A stretch of DNA of 64,000 nucleotides from Nostoc sp. UHCC 0926. Lineage in GTDB: Bacteria > Cyanobacteriota > Cyanobacteriia > Cyanobacteriales > Nostocaceae. A program made the translations under genes and the position numbers. Shown in pieces: positions 61,309-64,000 of this stretch (its first letter is position 1; each line of letters starts with the position of its first letter). The stretch lies in contig NZ_CP117768.1 of the NCBI RefSeq assembly GCF_028623165.1, positions 310,001-374,000 of the forward strand. Direction: 5' to 3'. The notes under the pieces were generated by a model. It was not told the origin of the DNA. It did no database searches and worked only from the letters and a program-made list of their open reading frames with translations.

Positions 61309-61647
61309 ATGACATTGGCATTAGGCATGATTGAAGTTTATGGCGTTCCCACAGCAGTAGAAGCGGGAGATGCCATGTGTAAAGCTGCCCGTATCACCCT
61401 TGTTGGTTATGAAAATACTGATTTGGGACGAATTACCGTGTTAATTCGGGGGGTTGTGGGCGAGGTAAATGTGGCGGTAACAGCAGCACTAAAGGCGGTT
61501 CTGGGAGTTAACGGCGGCGAGGTGATTTCTTATCATATTATTCCCCGCCCCCACGAAAATTTAGAATATGTTTTACCGATTCATCGCAGCGCTAATGTGG
61601 AGCAGTTCAGTGCAGATATCCGATTTCCTCCACCCCTATCAGTTTAG
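61309..61647 (+). CDS. Carboxysome shell protein, CcmK-like
   Basis: A 112-residue BMC-domain protein that builds hexamers of the carboxysome shell: LALGMIEVYGVPTAVEAGDA, then MCKAARITLVGYENT, LGRITVLIRGVVGEVNVAV, and SYHIIPRPHENLEYVLPI. In CcmK1/CcmK2 the pore loop reads KIGSGR; here it reads NTDLGR, so the pore is not positively charged. That makes it a divergent paralogue rather than the major shell protein. It could belong to the minor CcmK5/CcmK6-type group; I cannot decide. It stands alone, far from any ccmLMNO genes in this window. Confidence 0.88.
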   Translation: MTLALGMIEVYGVPTAVEAGDAMCKAARITLVGYENTDLGRITVLIRGVVGEVNVAVTAALKAVLGVNGGEVISYHIIPRPHENLEYVLPIHRSANVEQFSADIRFPPPLSV

Positions 61648-61652
61648 CCGGA

Positions 61653-62057
61653 TTAAATTTCTGCTGGTAAAGGTTGCCAAATATCTCCATATTGCTCCCG
61701 TAAAGCTTGCCAAGTTTCAACCTGTCCTGGTTCATATTCTCCCGGTTTACCCCATTGCAAAAATAGGCTTAAAGCAGGCTCCTGTTTCTCATCTAAAAAC
61801 CGGATAGCATAGGTTGTAAAATTACCCCTTTTCGCTTCACCTGTTTCAAATTTCACTTGAGTAATTTTGTCCATATTCAAGTGAAACTCAAAGCCTTCGG
61901 TGTGCATATTCGCATATTTACCCTTTGGTAATTCTGCATAAAATAACTTTTCTAGCTTACCCCTTGCTTCTAATACAGCAGCGCTGCTAGTGACAATTAG
62001 ACGCAATGTTCCCAGAGTCTCACAAGCTGCTAAAAATTCTTTCAAAGTAGTACTCAT
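61653..62057 (-). CDS. ChuX/HutX-like heme-binding family protein
   Basis: A 134-residue protein that resembles the ChuX/HutX (HemS-half) family. Visible: LKEFLAACETLGTLRLIVTS, then GKYANMHTEGFEFHLNMDKI, where HTEGFEFHLNMD is the family-like strand with possible heme ligands, and FTTYAIRFLDEKQEPALSLF. Proteins of this shape bind heme or similar tetrapyrroles and trade iron or heme in the cytoplasm. The assignment is moderate. It is convergent with ccmK, only 5 bp away, and 37 bp downstream of phoH on the same strand, so it is probably the last gene of the phoH transcript. Confidence 0.65.
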   Translation of the reverse strand: MSTTLKEFLAACETLGTLRLIVTSSAAVLEARGKLEKLFYAELPKGKYANMHTEGFEFHLNMDKITQVKFETGEAKRGNFTTYAIRFLDEKQEPALSLFLQWGKPGEYEPGQVETWQALREQYGDIWQPLPAEI

Positions 62058-62094
62058 AAATTGTTATCCTTTGTTATTTGTTGATGCCCTATGT

Positions 62095-63084
62095 CTATTT
62101 TTCGTATTTTTCATAAGCAGCGACAATGCGCTGAACTAGAGGATGGCGCACGACATCTTTTTGGGAAAATTCGCAAAAGGCAATGCCTTCAACCTGTTTT
62201 AAAACTTGTAAAGCCACTCCTAAACCCGATTGTTGATGAAGTGGTAAATCAGTTTGTGTCATGTCGCCTGTAATCACCATCCGAGAACGGAAGCCCAAAC
62301 GAGTCAAAACCATTTTCATCTGAGCAGGTGTAGTATTTTGAGCTTCATCCACAATTACAAAGGCGTTATTCAGGGTGCGTCCCCGCATATAGGCGAGTGG
62401 TGCGACTTCAATCACACCGCGTTCCATTAAACTGGGTACTTTTTCTGGGTCGATGAATTCATAAATAGCATCGTAAAGTGGGCGAAGATAGGGATTAACT
62501 TTCTGCTGCAAGTCTCCAGGCAAAAAGCCAAGTTTTTCACCGGCTTCGACGGCAGGACGAGTTAAAATTAGCTTTTCAACCTGATTAGCAAGGAGTGCTT
62601 GCACAGCGACAACAACGGCGAGATAAGTCTTGCCGGTACCAGCAGGTCCAATCCCAAAGGTGAGGTCACGCCTACGGAGTGCGTCGATATATTGACGCTG
62701 GCGAAAGGTTTTAGCACGGACTTCTTCACCCCGACGAGTTTTAGCGAGGACATCTCGCTGTAAATCTTGCAGTTCCCCTTGACGATCGCTATCTATGGCT
62801 TGACGGGCTGTTGAAATATCGGCACTGGAAATGATATTGCCTTTAATCCAGAGGTCTTCAAGCGATCGCACTAATCGAGAAGCCAGATCAATTTGCCCTT
62901 GGGTACCACAAATCAGTAATTCCTGTCCACGTAGCACTAAACTGGCTCCTGTTTGCCGAGATAGGGTTTTGAGATTTTCTTCTCCTTCTCCTGCAAGAGC
63001 GATCGCACTGGGAATATTCGGCAGCTGAATTGTTAAGGCACCTGCCATAGTATTTCTTAATTGGTGAGGATCTGTGTTTGACAA
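62095..63084 (-). CDS. phoH: PhoH-family ATPase
   Basis: A 329-residue PhoH-type P-loop ATPase. The N-terminal part (about 1-110) is a KH-like region with ANASLVLRGQ-like fold elements (GASLVLRGQELLICGTQGQI). The ATPase has GIGPAGTGKTYLAVVVAVQA, RPAVEAGEKLGFLPGDLQQK, VIVDEAQNTTPAQMKMVLTR, and MVITGDMTQTDLP. Members are tied to RNA metabolism and often lie near ybeY or ribosomal genes. Here it follows rpsP and a KH-domain gene on the same strand after a 238-bp gap that holds a palindrome (63168-63195). Confidence 0.94.
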   Translation of the reverse strand: MSNTDPHQLRNTMAGALTIQLPNIPSAIALAGEGEENLKTLSRQTGASLVLRGQELLICGTQGQIDLASRLVRSLEDLWIKGNIISSADISTARQAIDSDRQGELQDLQRDVLAKTRRGEEVRAKTFRQRQYIDALRRRDLTFGIGPAGTGKTYLAVVVAVQALLANQVEKLILTRPAVEAGEKLGFLPGDLQQKVNPYLRPLYDAIYEFIDPEKVPSLMERGVIEVAPLAYMRGRTLNNAFVIVDEAQNTTPAQMKMVLTRLGFRSRMVITGDMTQTDLPLHQQSGLGVALQVLKQVEGIAFCEFSQKDVVRHPLVQRIVAAYEKYEK

Positions 63085-63167
63085 AGGTTAATGTTTTCTT
63101 GCTAACGGCAAAATTACGCTTTTATTATTTACATTTTGGAAAAATCTTTGCAACAAATGAATCGGCT

Positions 63168-63195
63168 GTAGGGGCGTACACTTGTACGCCCCTAC
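63168..63195. repeat. Palindrome GTAGGGGCGTACA...TGTACGCCCCTAC
   Basis: Perfect 13-bp arms around a 2-nt centre, between the KH gene and phoH. It may form a strong hairpin in the shared transcript. The same style of palindrome is at 53453-53481. Confidence 0.85.
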
Positions 63196-63322
63196 TATCA
63201 GCAGTATGGTACTGGTGAAGAGTTCAAAAAAAGATCCAAAAATCTTTTTGCTAATTTCCATCTTTACAAAAATTCTGAGCGGAGGTGATCACAACCGCTC
63301 AGACTTGCTCTGTAGTTTTAAC

Positions 63323-63757
63323 CTAGCGGAGACGGGGTTTAACAATGGGTTTAGGCCCATCATTTGCCCGTGGTTCTCTCCTAGTCGGCGGTGGCGATCG
63401 CTCTTCTGTGTCTTCATCAAAAGACATACCCTCGCGGCCCGGCGTGGTGCTGCCGTAGATATCCAGGTATACTGATTGCCCAGCCGCGGCAGCTGCTGCG
63501 GCAATTACTGTACGAATCGCCTGAATATTGCGTCCCCCTCGACCAAACACTTTTCCTTTATCTGTGCTATCAAAGGCGATGCGAACCCAAACCCGATTGA
63601 GGGTTTGAGAAATTTCACAATCGACGCTTAAAGTCTCTAGAGATTCTAAAAACGGCTCCACCAAAAACTGAACCAGCCCAAGATAGTTGGGACTAGCTGT
63701 TGGGGATATTGTTCCGGAATTATGATGCGGCTGTGGCACTGACCTGTTCAAAAACAT
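63323..63757 (-). CDS. KH-domain RNA-binding protein (KhpA-like)
   Basis: A 144-residue protein with one KH domain (about 28-95): [20 protein letters not shown], then the RNA-binding GxxG loop in [18 protein letters not shown]. This is the cyanobacterial form of KhpA (YlqC), longer at both ends. The C-terminal 45 residues are polar and disordered-looking ([19 protein letters not shown]). The start overlaps the end of rpsP by 38 bp, so translation is probably coupled. rpsP followed by a KH gene is a classic pair in many bacteria and fits a job in ribosome assembly or small-RNA binding. Confidence 0.9.
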   Translation of the reverse strand: MFLNRSVPQPHHNSGTISPTASPNYLGLVQFLVEPFLESLETLSVDCEISQTLNRVWVRIAFDSTDKGKVFGRGGRNIQAIRTVIAAAAAAAGQSVYLDIYGSTTPGREGMSFDEDTEERSPPPTRREPRANDGPKPIVKPRLR

Positions 63758-63980
63758 TGGCTTTTACTAAAATGCGACGGACGGTGTCAGTGGGTTGAGC
63801 GCCTTGTTGTAGTCGCTTGACGATGCCGGGAACGTCTAGTCGCACTTCATCGGTTCTGGGGTTGTAGAATCCCAACTCTTCTAGGGGACGGCCATCGCGG
63901 CGAGCGAGGTTGTTAATGGCGACAATGCGGTAACTTGCTTCCCGCTTTTTACCGAATCGTTTCAAGCGCAGTTTGATCAT
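63720..63980 (-). CDS. rpsP: Ribosomal protein bS16
   Basis: An 86-residue small-subunit ribosomal protein bS16: [20 protein letters not shown], then [20 protein letters not shown] and [20 protein letters not shown]. These are the standard motifs, and the length is normal for cyanobacteria. It binds 16S rRNA early in assembly of the small subunit. AGGAGA eight bases or so before the ATG (63992-63999, at the window edge) is a good ribosome site. The KH gene overlaps its end. Anything upstream lies outside the window. Confidence 0.97.
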   Translation of the reverse strand: MIKLRLKRFGKKREASYRIVAINNLARRDGRPLEELGFYNPRTDEVRLDVPGIVKRLQQGAQPTDTVRRILVKANVFEQVSATAAS

Positions 63981-64000
63981 GGTTGAAGAATCATTCTCCT

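Overview
The window looks like chromosome of a filamentous, heterocyst-forming cyanobacterium of the Nostoc/Anabaena/Calothrix group. The grounds are the many HIP1 octamers (GCGATCGC), heptanucleotide tandem repeats of the STRR type, a complete hormogonium polysaccharide (hps) gene block, a CcmK carboxysome shell protein, several Uma2-family proteins, and intergenic DNA full of small palindromic and MITE-like repeats. No rRNA, tRNA or CRISPR array was seen.

Layout. 208-13001 (all minus strand) is the hps locus, transcribed hpsA-B-C-D-E-F-G-H and ending in an HpsJ-family gene: a large HpsA, four pseudopilin-like proteins and three GT2 glycosyltransferases. A glycosyltransferase pseudogene sits between hpsH and hpsJ. 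13780-32943 is mostly housekeeping: metH, a DUF4126 membrane protein, an AmpD-like amidase, ribBA, argC, eno, gloA, clpB, htpG and rpmB. 33098-43939 is more accessory: Uma2 proteins, a candidate small RNA, a red-chlorophyll-catabolite-reductase (RCCR) homologue next to an FAD monooxygenase, a two-gene M16 peptidase operon divergent from a TetR regulator, and a DUF4332 protein. 44471-49408 holds uvrA, a DUF6883/DUF4926 pair, and an IS5-like element inserted in a HigA-like antitoxin gene. 49420-63980 carries a GHL10/DUF2358 operon, an alpha/beta hydrolase, a secreted pentapeptide-repeat protein, an M3 oligopeptidase, an ABC exporter, DUF6816, CcmK, a ChuX/HutX-like protein, and the rpsP - KH protein - phoH cluster.

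How genes work together. The hps genes should form one system: glycosyltransferases build a polysaccharide, and pseudopilins plus HpsA support its secretion for hormogonium gliding. The two M16 genes look like an active subunit (HFLEH) and an inactive partner. rpsP, the KH protein and phoH are an RNA/translation cluster. ClpB and HtpG are two chaperones about 0.7 kb apart with a terminator between them.

The most striking non-coding content is repetitive. Three intergenic tandem arrays (18715-18945, 36821-37072, 42771-42917) differ in sequence but all have an exact 21-bp period with a small dyad in each unit. At least four MITE-like families are present, one with three near-complete copies. 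A family of GC-rich 'GTAGCGTCTCGTAGAG' repeats has entered intergenic DNA and also genes, including a transposase, a Uma2 gene and the N-terminus of an M16 peptidase. Functional names rest on motif recognition by eye; no database search was run.
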